Assembly (NCBI RefSeq): GCF_024168485.1
Contig: NZ_JALJVY010000001.1
Span: forward strand, 124,001 to 188,000
DNA from: Sphingobium sp. OAS761
GTDB lineage: Bacteria; Pseudomonadota; Alphaproteobacteria; Sphingomonadales; Sphingomonadaceae
DNA: 64,000 bases
Direction of reading: 5' to 3'
Of this stretch, positions 35,747 to 45,187 are shown one piece after another; the stretch's first letter is position 1, and each line of letters opens with the position of its first letter. A program made the position numbers and the translations under genes. Below the pieces are notes generated by a model. The model did no database searches. It saw only the letters and a program-made list of their open reading frames with translations, and was not told where the DNA came from.

Positions 35747-38056
35747 TCACCCCAGTTGAAGCAGCCTGCGACGCTTCTTGCCCCGGGGCTGGACCAGTTC
35801 CGCGCCCACGACCGTGACGGTCGCGCGACGTTCCGTGAATTCGGGGGATTCAAGGATCGACCGAAGTATGTCGGCCTTTGAAATGCCGCTGCTCAGCAAC
35901 GCGACATGATGCACCAGGCCAGCGGGATCGGCGCGCCGGCCCAGCATTTGCCGGTAGAAGGTTTCGACGAAATCCTCTCCGTCCAGGGCGAGGATCGCGC
36001 CCACATCCACCGTGACGGCAGGCATAAGGTCTGCATCCGGGGCACCCGGCGTGGCCGGTGTCGGCACAGCGGGCGGAGGAGGGGCGGCCGGTACGGGTGC
36101 CGTCATGACCGGCTCGGGCAGCGGATCCTTGGCGGTGTAGGTCTTGCGCAACATGTCGCCGTCGTCGATGCGGTCCATCAGCCGGTCGTAAAGGTCCGGC
36201 TTTGAGATCTGCGCAGTCGCGAATTCGAACAGACCCTTCGACCATTCATCCCAGTCGATGCAATCGCGTTCGACGACGCTCGACCGTCCGATTTCGACCG
36301 CCTTGCGGACCTGATCGGGCAGATCCTTGTCGTCGAAATAGAGGAACACGCCCTCGACCGATTCGAATGTCGCCAGGATCTCGCGCGTCGCGGGGATGTC
36401 GCGGGCCACGACAGGCTTTCCCAGGGAAAGCGCATGCAGCAGGGACAGGCCAAATCCTTCATAATAGGACGGCAGGATGATCGCGCTGGCCTGCGCGAAA
36501 ATCTCGTTCATTTCTTCTTCCGGAACGACGCCGGCGTGCAGTTCCCGCACATTGCGGAGCGGGGAGGGGTTTCCCCTTCCCATGAGGACGACCGACAGGC
36601 TCGGTATCGCCTTGGCAAGCGCCTCGCCCGTGACGCCGGCGGCCTTGTGTGCGAAATGGTTGCCCATGACGAGCACATGCTCGCGACCAGTGGTCAGTCC
36701 CTCATAGCGCGCAGCATAGGCCGACGGCCGGGTTGGCAGCAGGCGGGTATATTTGTCGGTGCGATCCTTGCGCACGAAACGGTGGCGGAACGTATCTTCG
36801 GAAAACTGGCTGATAAAGAACAGCCCGTTGGCGTTGCGGGCCACGTAGGACCAGAGCGAGAATACGTCGTTGCCGCCCCGCAAATAGGAACAGTCGAGTG
36901 CGATCACGTCCAGCATGCCGTAGATGTTGACCGGCGCCAGATGTTCCATGACGTTGATCTGGTGCAGATCGAAGGGCTGCCCGAAAAAGATTGACGCTGC
37001 ATAGACGGGGGAAATCTCGGTGCGCAGCTTCACATGCCGAAGTTTGTCCAGCTTGTGGAACTCGGCCACCGAACGGTCGCAGATCGCATAGATTTCGAAC
37101 GATTCGTGCGCACGGCGGTCGCACCAGCGAATGAAATTGAGGATCAGTTCGTTGGTGCCGTTATGATGGCGGCCCATGGTGAGCAGGTTGAGCGCGATTT
37201 TCAGCTTGCCGTCCGCGGTCGGTACCAGGTTCTTGAGTTGCGTCATCGCGCGATATTCGGGCGAACGCTCAAATTCCCAGACCAGCGGGAGAAATTCGGG
37301 ATGGCGACCCGCGATCTTCTGGAGGTTGCCCTGTTGCTGCCCCTTGAAGTCGATTTCATGCAGCATGAAGGACGCCGAACCGGCATGATAGGCATAGGCG
37401 TGGTTCGCCAGCGCGGCGCGGTAGCCGACCTTGCCTGCACGCATCACCAGGTCGTTCTCTTCCTCGTATCCGACGCCGAATTCCTCGTCCAGATAGCCGA
37501 AATTCGCCACGACCTGGGGCGAGATCAGCATGTAAAAGCCCACCGCGGTCGGCGCGAATGTGTAGCGCGGCAGGTAGCGGTAGACCGATTCCCAAGCGAT
37601 GTGGCAGATTTCGGGCGTGGTTGCGATGCCCGACAGATTGTTGGGCGCCTGCGGGAAGGTGGCGATGGCCGCATTGTTGGAACGGGGGCAGACGAAACCG
37701 ATTTGCGGGTCGGAAAGCAGCACGGCGACCGTTTCCGCCAGCGTGTTGCGATAGGTTACGGTGTCGCTGTTGACCAGGATCGCGCCGGCACCATTTTTCT
37801 TCGCGAGCGCCAGCCCCTTGTTGACGCTTTTGACGAAGCCCAGATTTTCATCGTTGCGGATATAGAGGTCGATCAGGCCCGCTGCCTTGCTCTGGCTCAG
37901 ATAGCGTTCGACATCCTCATCGTCGGGCGAATCGTTGATGACAATGACGCGCGGGCTGTAATCCCGGATTTCATCCAGATGGTCCGTCAGGGACTCCAGG
38001 CAATTCCGAACGAGGTCGACATTGCGATAGACCGGGATGATGAGATCGAGTTTCAT
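35747..38056 (-). CDS. multidomain glycosyltransferase: GT2, GT4 and DUF4214
   Basis: The 769-residue product starts with a GT2 domain (LDLIIPVYRNVDLVRNCL, ILVNSDTVTYRNTL, GVGYEEENDLVMRA; residues 1-270), continues with a GT4-like domain (LLTMGRHHNGTNELI to YYEGFGLSLLHALSLGKPVVARD; about 285-640), then a proline-rich linker (about 660-690), and ends with a DUF4214 domain (FYRQMLGRRADPAGL to ILESPEF; about 700-750) and a basic tail. It probably adds two sugars to a surface glycan. The ATG at 38056 is used; a TTG one codon earlier is less likely. Confidence 0.88.
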   Translation of the reverse strand: MKLDLIIPVYRNVDLVRNCLESLTDHLDEIRDYSPRVIVINDSPDDEDVERYLSQSKAAGLIDLYIRNDENLGFVKSVNKGLALAKKNGAGAILVNSDTVTYRNTLAETVAVLLSDPQIGFVCPRSNNAAIATFPQAPNNLSGIATTPEICHIAWESVYRYLPRYTFAPTAVGFYMLISPQVVANFGYLDEEFGVGYEEENDLVMRAGKVGYRAALANHAYAYHAGSASFMLHEIDFKGQQQGNLQKIAGRHPEFLPLVWEFERSPEYRAMTQLKNLVPTADGKLKIALNLLTMGRHHNGTNELILNFIRWCDRRAHESFEIYAICDRSVAEFHKLDKLRHVKLRTEISPVYAASIFFGQPFDLHQINVMEHLAPVNIYGMLDVIALDCSYLRGGNDVFSLWSYVARNANGLFFISQFSEDTFRHRFVRKDRTDKYTRLLPTRPSAYAARYEGLTTGREHVLVMGNHFAHKAAGVTGEALAKAIPSLSVVLMGRGNPSPLRNVRELHAGVVPEEEMNEIFAQASAIILPSYYEGFGLSLLHALSLGKPVVARDIPATREILATFESVEGVFLYFDDKDLPDQVRKAVEIGRSSVVERDCIDWDEWSKGLFEFATAQISKPDLYDRLMDRIDDGDMLRKTYTAKDPLPEPVMTAPVPAAPPPPAVPTPATPGAPDADLMPAVTVDVGAILALDGEDFVETFYRQMLGRRADPAGLVHHVALLSSGISKADILRSILESPEFTERRATVTVVGAELVQPRGKKRRRLLQLG

Positions 38057-38104
38057 CAATATTCCTTGCTGGGATACGTTTCCGCGAAGTGCCGGCGTGC
38101 CTCG

Positions 38105-39175
38105 TCAGGCGACGAGTGCGGCCCGGTCGATCAGCGGACGCCACCAATCCTGATTGTCGAGGAACCAGTTGAGCGTGTCGGCGAAGCCCTGCGGGAAATC
38201 GCGTGCCGGCGCATAGCCCAGTTCGCTGCGGATCTTGGTCTCGTCGATCGCATAGCGGCGGTCGTGCCCCTTGCGGTCCTGCACATAGGTCATGAGATCG
38301 GTCGACGGCCTGCCCTGCGCGGCCGCGGCATCGGGGAACATCGCGGCCAGGCCGGGATTGCGTTCGAAAGCAGCATCGACGCCGCGGCAGATTTCGCGAA
38401 TTACCTCGATATTGGGCAATTCCTGTCCGCCGCCGACATTGTAGGTTTCGCCGATCCGGCCCTTGCGCAGGATCAGTTCGATACCGATGCAGTGATCCTC
38501 CACGTGCAGCCAGTCGCGAATGTTCATGCCGTCGCCGTAGATGGGAAGGTTTTTGCCCGACAATGCATTGATGGTGAAGAGGGGGATCAGCTTTTCGGGA
38601 AATTGATAGGGGCCGTAATTGTTCGAACAATTGCTGGTCGTGGTTTCCAGCCCATATGTGTGATGATAGGCGCGGACGAGATGATCCGAACCTGCCTTGG
38701 ATGCCGAATAGGGTGAATTGGGCGCGTAGGGCGTAGTTTCGCTGAAGGCCGGGTCGTCCAGTTCCAGCGTACCGTAAACCTCGTCGGTTGAAACATGGTG
38801 GAAACGGTGGGGGCGGCCCGTCCCCTTGTCCAGCCATGCCGCCTTGGCGGCCTTGAGCAGGCTGTGGGTGCCCACGACATTGGTCGTGACGAAGGCGTCC
38901 GGCCCGGTGATCGAGCGATCGACATGGCTTTCGGCGGCGAAATGCACGATCGTGTCGACATCATGATCGGCCATCAGGCGCGAAACGAGCGCCGTGTCGC
39001 AAATGTCGCCTTCCACCAGGGTGACGTCGGGTACGTCCACGATATTGGCGGGATTGCCCGCATAGGTCAGGGCATCCAGGACCACGATACCGTCATTGGG
39101 CGAAACCTTGCGCCAGTGACGGACGAAATTCGCGCCGATGAAACCAGCTCCCCCGGTAATGATCAGATTGGCCAT
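38105..39175 (-). CDS. rfbB: dTDP-glucose 4,6-dehydratase
   Basis: RmlB/RfbB converts dTDP-glucose to the 4-keto-6-deoxy sugar, the second step to dTDP-rhamnose. The 356-residue short-chain dehydrogenase fold has the NAD loop GGAGFIGANFVRH, HFAAESHVDRSI, VSTDEVYGTLE, catalytic YSASKAGSDH and NNYGPYQFPEKLIPL. The other rml genes (A, C, D) are not in this window, so the pathway is completed elsewhere or the keto sugar is used differently. It lies 48 bp upstream of the large glycosyltransferase gene. Confidence 0.95.
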   Translation of the reverse strand: MANLIITGGAGFIGANFVRHWRKVSPNDGIVVLDALTYAGNPANIVDVPDVTLVEGDICDTALVSRLMADHDVDTIVHFAAESHVDRSITGPDAFVTTNVVGTHSLLKAAKAAWLDKGTGRPHRFHHVSTDEVYGTLELDDPAFSETTPYAPNSPYSASKAGSDHLVRAYHHTYGLETTTSNCSNNYGPYQFPEKLIPLFTINALSGKNLPIYGDGMNIRDWLHVEDHCIGIELILRKGRIGETYNVGGGQELPNIEVIREICRGVDAAFERNPGLAAMFPDAAAAQGRPSTDLMTYVQDRKGHDRRYAIDETKIRSELGYAPARDFPQGFADTLNWFLDNQDWWRPLIDRAALVA

Positions 39176-39304
39176 GCGCCTGTATTTCGCTCCCTCGCTG
39201 ATCCGCGCCTAAGTCGTGCGGCAAGTCATCATCATTTTGGTGCAAGGCATTGTGATTCCCCCGCTCCGCTGAAAGCAGTAGCCGGAAATTGCCGCACTGC
39301 GCAA

Positions 39305-40321
39305 TCAGCTTGCGCTCTTCTCGCGGGACTTGTCGCGGTTAAACAAGCGGCTGAGCATGCCACCCGTCCCTTTATCGGACTCCGGCTCCGGTTCCGCCGC
39401 TTTTTCCCGCTCCGCAAGATTATAATATTGGCTGCAATAGGCCAGTCGGTCGTGATGCTCCACGGTCGCCAGGTGCGGATGATCGCCAAAGAATTTCGGC
39501 GTTCTGCCCTGCGGGCAAAAATGCCCGACCAGGCTTTGGCGGGTCAGGTCCGGCACGGTCACGACCGCCCCGCCATGCGCAAGATCGGCATGCCAGATCA
39601 GAATGTCGCCCTTTTTCGGCAGAAAATATTGAATGCCCTGCTCACTTTTGGCGGCATGGGCATCGAGATGGCGTGCCCATTCATTATGGATGTCCAGGCC
39701 GTCGATGCCGCGAACCCAATGCTTACGATCGGCACCGAAATTCCAGTCAGGCAGGCGATGGCTGCCCGGAACATACATGAGTTCGCCCGATCCGGGCTGA
39801 ATGTCTTCCAGCGCGATCCAGCAGGCCGCCAGTTCCAGCGGCTTGTCGACAACGACATAGGCGGTGTCCTGATGCAGCCGCTGCTGCGATCCCTGGTCGA
39901 AACTCAGGCTCTGGAACAGCAGAGGGTCGGCTTCGAATATGAGGTTGAGGAAAGCAAGCAGCGCCGGCGACGAGAGAAGGTCGAGCGCTTCGGTCAGGGG
40001 GACGTAGGAATCGACCACGCGGACGCCGAGGCGGTCGGCCGGCTCGGCAAGCGGCGTCACGTCCCTGTAGCCGTGGCGCTGATAGAGCACATCGGCATTG
40101 CCCTCCCGAAAGGAGGTTGCAATCCTCTGCCGGAAACGGTCGACCAGATCGGGATCGGCCGCGCCTTCCAGCACGATGAAGCCGTTTGTCACGAAATTTT
40201 CGATCTGGTTGGCCTGTTCAGGCGTCAGTTTCCGCGCGGTGATCTGCTGGCGCCAGTCCGCGCGATCGATCCACAAGCCGCCGTAGCGCGAGTGAAAAGC
40301 CGGTTCGTCATTCAACTCCAT
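39305..40321 (-). CDS. phytanoyl-CoA dioxygenase (PhyH) family protein
   Basis: The 338-residue product fits the Fe(II)/2-oxoglutarate PhyH family: QIENFVTNGFIVLEGA, the metal-binding HQDTAYV, ELAACWIALEDIQPGSGEL, YVPGSH and the second histidine in ILIWHADLAHGGA. Such enzymes hydroxylate small molecules; homologues occur in polysaccharide loci, where a glycan or lipid substrate is suspected but unproven. The C-terminus is charged and looks disordered. The flanking gaps (39176-39304, 40322-40438) show no gene. Confidence 0.82.
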   Translation of the reverse strand: MELNDEPAFHSRYGGLWIDRADWRQQITARKLTPEQANQIENFVTNGFIVLEGAADPDLVDRFRQRIATSFREGNADVLYQRHGYRDVTPLAEPADRLGVRVVDSYVPLTEALDLLSSPALLAFLNLIFEADPLLFQSLSFDQGSQQRLHQDTAYVVVDKPLELAACWIALEDIQPGSGELMYVPGSHRLPDWNFGADRKHWVRGIDGLDIHNEWARHLDAHAAKSEQGIQYFLPKKGDILIWHADLAHGGAVVTVPDLTRQSLVGHFCPQGRTPKFFGDHPHLATVEHHDRLAYCSQYYNLAEREKAAEPEPESDKGTGGMLSRLFNRDKSREKSAS

Positions 40322-40438
40322 CGCTCACCCCCCGCCCCATATCGGCGCCAATATTGATCCCAACGATGCGCCCCCCGATCCGTGGCGTCCAACGAAGCAT
40401 ATTGCATGGGATTGTGACACGCTACGAAATTGCCATCG

Positions 40439-42214
40439 TCATTTGGTCATGATGTCGGCGATCGCAGCCCAATATTGATCGGACCCGCACCGGCTATTAC
40501 GTGACGAAATGAGAAACCGGTCGAGATCGGTCCCCGATTGCTCGTTATAAGGCAGCATCGACATATAGTAGGGTCCGACGAACACCGCGCCGGCGTCGCG
40601 ATGCTTCTCGAACATCGCCCGATACTCGTCCGGTTCCAGCGGCACGATCGGGTGCATTTCATTGACGCCGTAGCGGCGCCAGCCCTTTTCTTCTGCCATT
40701 CGGTCGAACGCGGCGCCAAAGGACGTGCCGCCGTACAGGGTGACGCCATGGGCCAGTTGGTCCTTGCCGTCCTGCATCGCGTCGATCGCTACGATGTCCG
40801 ACAGCCACGAACCGTAGAGATTGGGCGCTATCTGGTGGGAGAATACCCGTTCCCGTTCGATCCCACCCTGGATCAGGATGTTCACGAAATGCTGGAAATA
40901 GTTGCGGACGACAGCGTTCCGATATTCCAGCCAGAGACGCGCCAGCGGATTGAAGATCAGCTTGCCATGTTCGTAGGGCACATCGACATGGCCGGACAGG
41001 TTGAGGTTCGACCGGAATACCGGCAGCGGGCTGCATATGTTGGACAATTGCGGCGGATGTTCGGGCGGCCGGCCGCCGACCTGTTCGACGTCCACCTCGA
41101 TGCGTTGCACATAATAGGGGTCGAGCCCGGGAATACGGACCAGTATCTCGATCGCGTGACGTCCGTGACTCATCCCGCGATAGTCGAGATCGAAGCGGAA
41201 GCCGACATTGGGGTCTTCGATATAGTCGTGCATTTCGGCGACATCGGTCCGGCTAAGTCCGGTTTCCGCCTGCCCCAGCAATTCCCCGTCGACATAAATG
41301 TCCAGAGCCATGGGCCGCCTCTGGCGATCGTATATCCAGCCGGTTATGGGGGCCACGCCAGCGGCGTTGATGTCGACATGGTTGAAAACCGTGCCTTGTT
41401 CGCCGCGATTAAGGTCGACGGACGGAGGGGTGATCGCATCGAATGTTTCGAAACTCGACCCGATATCGCGGTTCAGCGCCTCGGTCGTGCCGAAGCGTTG
41501 CGACAGCCAGACGCGGAAGCCGTTGCAGTTGAGCGGCGAGAGGTCGGTTACCCGCGTCATGGCCATGAACTGGCTTGGCCCATCGACAAAGTTGGGAAAC
41601 ATGTCGTGCACTTCGCCCAGCACGGATATTCCGACGATGCGGGCGCGTGCCGCAGGCGACAGCGCATTTATGGCGGCGGCGGCGGCGCGAAAAGCCTGTT
41701 CCCGCATGCGCGTGATGGGTGCGCTGTAATTGGACAGGGTCCAGGCGACGATGGGGTGGTTGAAATAGTCGTCCGGCGCCAGCGGGCCGTCCCGGTTCCA
41801 CATGAGGTTGGCCGGATCGCCGGCCAGTTCCCGCACCAAGGGGACATTGGCGTCGGTGAAATGGTTCGCGGACAGGTAGATTACGACATCCCGGTCCACC
41901 GCTTCGATGGTGTGGATGTCGTGGGTCAGCAATCCTTCGTCCAGATGCCAGCCGTCATCGCCCTTGCGAAAATAGCGCAGCAGCGGAATGTTAAGCGTAT
42001 AGCCCAGGCTGTAGCGGCCCGACGGGCTGGTCCGCGGGCCGATCGCGTCGAGAAACTGGTTGATCCGCGTGCCGCCATTCACTCCCAGCGCATAGCAGAG
42101 CATGGAGGCGTCGTTTTCGGTGCATACCGAACTGTCCGTCAGGGCAGCGTCGCAGTAAAATTGCCCCAGCAAAAAGGGGGCAATGACGAGGCGATGGTCG
42201 GAAGACTGCGTCAT
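40439..42214 (-). CDS. GH42-like glycoside hydrolase-type protein with a split barrel, function unknown
   Basis: The 591-residue product is not a named gene. Parts resemble family 42-type beta-galactosidase barrels: a helix pair WLSQRFGTTEALNRDIGSSF (residues 236-255) that matches the Trp-Leu...Tyr-Gly...Leu-Asn...Gly-Thr/Ser-Ser-Phe pattern, and NPLARLWLEYRNAVVRNYF further on. Possible catalytic glutamates are Glu201 (VLGEVHD) and Glu519 (VNEMHP). Between the two halves, about residues 285-376, lies a beta-sandwich-like insert (GWIYDRQRRPMALDIYVDGE). No signal peptide is visible. The ATG at 42214 was chosen because the sequence before it is unlike a conserved start. Confidence 0.6.
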   Translation of the reverse strand: MTQSSDHRLVIAPFLLGQFYCDAALTDSSVCTENDASMLCYALGVNGGTRINQFLDAIGPRTSPSGRYSLGYTLNIPLLRYFRKGDDGWHLDEGLLTHDIHTIEAVDRDVVIYLSANHFTDANVPLVRELAGDPANLMWNRDGPLAPDDYFNHPIVAWTLSNYSAPITRMREQAFRAAAAAINALSPAARARIVGISVLGEVHDMFPNFVDGPSQFMAMTRVTDLSPLNCNGFRVWLSQRFGTTEALNRDIGSSFETFDAITPPSVDLNRGEQGTVFNHVDINAAGVAPITGWIYDRQRRPMALDIYVDGELLGQAETGLSRTDVAEMHDYIEDPNVGFRFDLDYRGMSHGRHAIEILVRIPGLDPYYVQRIEVDVEQVGGRPPEHPPQLSNICSPLPVFRSNLNLSGHVDVPYEHGKLIFNPLARLWLEYRNAVVRNYFQHFVNILIQGGIERERVFSHQIAPNLYGSWLSDIVAIDAMQDGKDQLAHGVTLYGGTSFGAAFDRMAEEKGWRRYGVNEMHPIVPLEPDEYRAMFEKHRDAGAVFVGPYYMSMLPYNEQSGTDLDRFLISSRNSRCGSDQYWAAIADIMTK

Positions 42215-42227
42215 GATCGATCTCTGC

Positions 42228-42914
42228 CTATCCTGACACGCTGAGCGCGACAAGACCGATCCCCAGGATGCGATTATCGCGAAGGACGTCGCCCTTGGCC
42301 GGTATCTGCGGTGAATCGTGGCGCAACTGGATCAATATGTCGCCGTCACCGACGCACGATGGCGGCAATCGCAGGCGGTAGACCCTCGCGGCGTTGCCGA
42401 TCCGGTGACTGCCCAGAAAATAGCCGTTGGCGCTTATGTCGACATCGGGCAGCGACCCGCCCGGCGGTACGAAACTGCGCAAGGTAAGTTGCAGGTCGAG
42501 ATAGCCGCCATGATAGTCAGCGGCCGAGAAGCGGATCGCCTGAACGGCATCGCGTCCCCATACGCCCCAGTTTTCGCGCGCATACCAGCCGCTTGCCAGG
42601 AAATCGTCCGGCGCAAGGCCTTCTTCTTCCCGGTCTATACCGAACTGGACGGGGCGGTTGCGCGGCAGCAGGGGAAAGCCCCCGGGCGACCAGCGCGCCG
42701 GGTCGTGGGCGGTCGCATCATGCTCGCGCCGGCGCACATGCAATTCGCCAAGAACCAGTTCCACCAGATGCTGCAAGCGGTCGAGCCGGCTGATGCTGTC
42801 GGCGGCCATGGTTTCCAATCGCGACAATCGCGCTTCCACCCGATTGAGCCGCTGGCTCACCGATGGCGGTCCGGGGGGGGCGGAGGCAGCGGGGGCAGGC
42901 GACGTATTTTTCAT
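42228..42914 (-). CDS. coiled-coil protein with C-terminal beta-sandwich, function unknown
   Basis: The 228-residue product has a Pro/Ala-rich start, a coiled coil at about residues 20-60 (SQRLNRVEARLSRLETM), and a C-terminal beta-rich domain with the phrase ASGWYARENWGVWG, a Gly-Trp-x-x-x-Glu-x-Trp-Gly motif seen in domains attached to membrane glycosyl- and phosphoglycerol transferases. It lies 13 bp upstream of the GH42-like gene and is probably co-transcribed. The downstream gap to modC (42915-43000) holds no gene. Confidence 0.6.
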   Translation of the reverse strand: MKNTSPAPAASAPPGPPSVSQRLNRVEARLSRLETMAADSISRLDRLQHLVELVLGELHVRRREHDATAHDPARWSPGGFPLLPRNRPVQFGIDREEEGLAPDDFLASGWYARENWGVWGRDAVQAIRFSAADYHGGYLDLQLTLRSFVPPGGSLPDVDISANGYFLGSHRIGNAARVYRLRLPPSCVGDGDILIQLRHDSPQIPAKGDVLRDNRILGIGLVALSVSG

Positions 42915-43000
42915 GCGTGTTGCGGATCAATCCCGGTGGATGGGCTTTCCTGATGGCTGTCAAATGGCCCGCTGTCGACCCCTCTTGGATCAGCGTCCGA

Positions 43001-43618
43001 TCAGGCTTCGGGCATTTCCACGATCAGATCGGCCAGGCGTTCGGCTTCGCGGTGGTCATGGGTGACATAGAGTATCGGCAGCCGGATCTGATCGCGCAGC
43101 GTTTCGATCAGCGGCAATATCTCGTCGCGACGGGATCGGTCGAGGCCTGACAGGGGTTCGTCCATCAGCAGGAAATGCGGAGCGGACAAAAGTACCCGGC
43201 CAAGCGCCACGCGCTGGGCCTCTCCGCCGGACAAGGTGTCTGGCCAGCGGTGTAACAGATGGCCGATCCCGAGCAGCGCGATCACCCCGTCCATCTCCAG
43301 CGTGCCCCCCGGACGGCGACCATAGCGCAGATTGGCTTCCACGCGCATATGCGGGAACAGGCGGCGATCCTGGAAGAGATAGCCAGCATGACGCTGTGCA
43401 GGAGGCAGATCGACCCCCGCCGCACTGTCGAACAGCAGTCGCCCGTCCACGACGATGCGGCCATGATCGGGCCGCAGCAGGCCGGCCACCATGTTCAAAA
43501 TGCTTGTCTTGCCCACCCCCGACGGGCCGATGAGGGCGATCAGCCGCGCCTCGGCCCGGCATTCCAGGGCAATGGCGCGGCCGCCCAGATCACGGCGCAG
43601 GCTGATTTCAAAGGCCAT
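43001..43618 (-). CDS. modC: molybdate ABC transporter ATP-binding protein
   Basis: The 205-residue ATPase has Walker A GPSGVGKTS at 31-39, a Q-loop GYLFQDRRLFPHM, the ABC signature LSGGEAQRVALGR and Walker B FLLMDEPLSGLD. It is short: most ModC proteins have an extra C-terminal molybdate-binding Mop domain, which is absent here. Its start overlaps the end of modB by 11 bases. Molybdate specificity is inferred from the modB and modA neighbours. Confidence 0.88.
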   Translation of the reverse strand: MAFEISLRRDLGGRAIALECRAEARLIALIGPSGVGKTSILNMVAGLLRPDHGRIVVDGRLLFDSAAGVDLPPAQRHAGYLFQDRRLFPHMRVEANLRYGRRPGGTLEMDGVIALLGIGHLLHRWPDTLSGGEAQRVALGRVLLSAPHFLLMDEPLSGLDRSRRDEILPLIETLRDQIRLPILYVTHDHREAERLADLIVEMPEA

Positions 43619-44312
43619 GCGCGACCCGCTTTCGGCCGACACGGCGGGCGAGCATTTCCGAAAGGAGCAGGGCGCCAAGCGACAACAGGATGGACAGGAT
43701 CGCGAAGCGGGTGACGCTGTCCTCTGCCCCCGGCACCTGGAGCGCGGCGTAGATGGCGATCGGCAGGGTGCGGGTCTCGCCCGGCACGTCCGACACGAAG
43801 GTGATGGTCGCGCCGAATTCGCCGAGCGAGCGCGCGAAACCGAGCATCATCCCCGCCAGAATGCCGGGCAGCGCCAGCGGCAGCGATATGGTGAAGAATG
43901 TCCGCGCGCGCGAGGCGCCAAGCGTTTCGGCGGCTTGTTCCAGCCTTATGTCGATCGTTTCGATCGACAGGCGGATCGCCCGGACCATCAGCGGCATCGC
44001 CATGATCGCGGCAGCCAGCGCCGCGCCGGTCCAGCGGAACAGCAGCGTGATGCCGAAGCTGCGGTCCAGCCAGGCCCCGACCGGCCCGTTGATCCCGAAC
44101 AGCAGCAGCAGCAGCCAGCCGGTCACCACCGGCGGAACGACCAGCGGCAGATGGACCAGCGCGTCGAGCAGCAGCTTGCCCGGGAACCGCCAGCGGGCCA
44201 GCGCCCAGGCGAGCGCGAAGGCGACCGGCAGCATCGCCGCCACCGCGACCAGGCTGACCTTGAGCGACAGGCCGATGACCGACCAGTCCTCCGGCGAGAG
44301 GGCAACATCCAT
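43608..44312 (-). CDS. modB: molybdate ABC transporter permease
   Basis: The 234-residue membrane protein has about five helices and the permease loop AAETLGASRARTFFTISLPLALPGI (EAA motif), typical of ModB. The N-terminus SLKVSLVAVAAMLPVAFALAWALAR is also characteristic. It forms the channel for molybdate with ModC. The gene is separated from modA by an antiparallel HAD gene. Confidence 0.92.
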   Translation of the reverse strand: MDVALSPEDWSVIGLSLKVSLVAVAAMLPVAFALAWALARWRFPGKLLLDALVHLPLVVPPVVTGWLLLLLFGINGPVGAWLDRSFGITLLFRWTGAALAAAIMAMPLMVRAIRLSIETIDIRLEQAAETLGASRARTFFTISLPLALPGILAGMMLGFARSLGEFGATITFVSDVPGETRTLPIAIYAALQVPGAEDSVTRFAILSILLSLGALLLSEMLARRVGRKRVAHGL

Positions 44313-44433
44313 GCCCCGGACGGGTGCGGCATATGCGGCGCATCGTCAAGCGGCGGCAAATGGTTAGCGTGGTTGCCCACCCGGCCTGAGCAGTGTAGCG
44401 CCGCGTCCAGTCCAGTCCAGGGAGCAGCCGGGC

Positions 44434-45180
44434 ATGAAGCAACTGATCGCATTCGACCTCGACGGAACGCTGGCCGAGAGCAAGCAGCCGCTCGGCGACG
44501 CGATGGGGGATGCGATCGCGGACCTGCTGGGTGTCGCCCATGTGGCGGTGATTTCCGGCGGCGACTGGCCGCAATTCGACAAGCAGGTGGCAAGCCGCCT
44601 GCCTGAGAGAGCGGATCTTTCCAGGCTGTGGCTGATGCCGACGACCGGCACGAAGCTGTTCACCCATGGAACCGGCGGCTGGTCTCCGGTCTATGCCGAA
44701 TTGTTCGACGCCGCGCAGAAGGCTCAGATACTGGCGGCCTTCGACGCGGCGCTGGAGGCAACCGGCTTCGTGCCCGAACAGACCTGGGGGGATCGGATAG
44801 AGGATCGGGGCAGCCAGATCACCTTCTCCGCGCTGGGGCAGCAGGCGCCGATCCATGCCAAGGAAGTGTGGGACCCGGATTTCGCCAAGCGCAAGATCAT
44901 TCAGGCCGACCTGCGCACCCGACTGCCTGGCCTGTCGATCAACATGGGCGGCGCGACGTCCATCGACATCACGCGCGAAGGCGTGGACAAGGCCTATGGC
45001 CTGAAAAAACTGCGCGACGCCAGTGGTATAGCGCTGGACGCGATGATGTTCATCGGCGACGCCATTTTCCCGGGCGGGAACGACTATCCCGCCAAGCAGC
45101 TTGGGCTGGACACGGTCCGGGTGCGCGATCCGCAGGAAACGCTGGCCGTCATCGCGGCGATTGTAGCCTGCCAAAAATAG
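44434..45180 (+). CDS. HAD-IIB hydrolase, eukaryotic-type phosphomannomutase-like
   Basis: The 248-residue product starts MKQLIAFDLDGTLAESK (nucleophile Asp8, acid Asp10) and has VAVISGGDWPQFDKQV, MPTTGTKLF and the C-terminal FIGDAIFPGGNDYPAKQLG. The Gly-Gly-Asn-Asp loop and overall order resemble eukaryotic phosphomannomutase (PMM2), which turns mannose-6-phosphate into mannose-1-phosphate for GDP-mannose. It may be a phosphatase instead. It lies between modB and modA but on the opposite strand, and ends 7 bp before the modA stop. Confidence 0.78.
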   Translation: MKQLIAFDLDGTLAESKQPLGDAMGDAIADLLGVAHVAVISGGDWPQFDKQVASRLPERADLSRLWLMPTTGTKLFTHGTGGWSPVYAELFDAAQKAQILAAFDAALEATGFVPEQTWGDRIEDRGSQITFSALGQQAPIHAKEVWDPDFAKRKIIQADLRTRLPGLSINMGGATSIDITREGVDKAYGLKKLRDASGIALDAMMFIGDAIFPGGNDYPAKQLGLDTVRVRDPQETLAVIAAIVACQK

Positions 45181-45187
45181 CCGGGGA

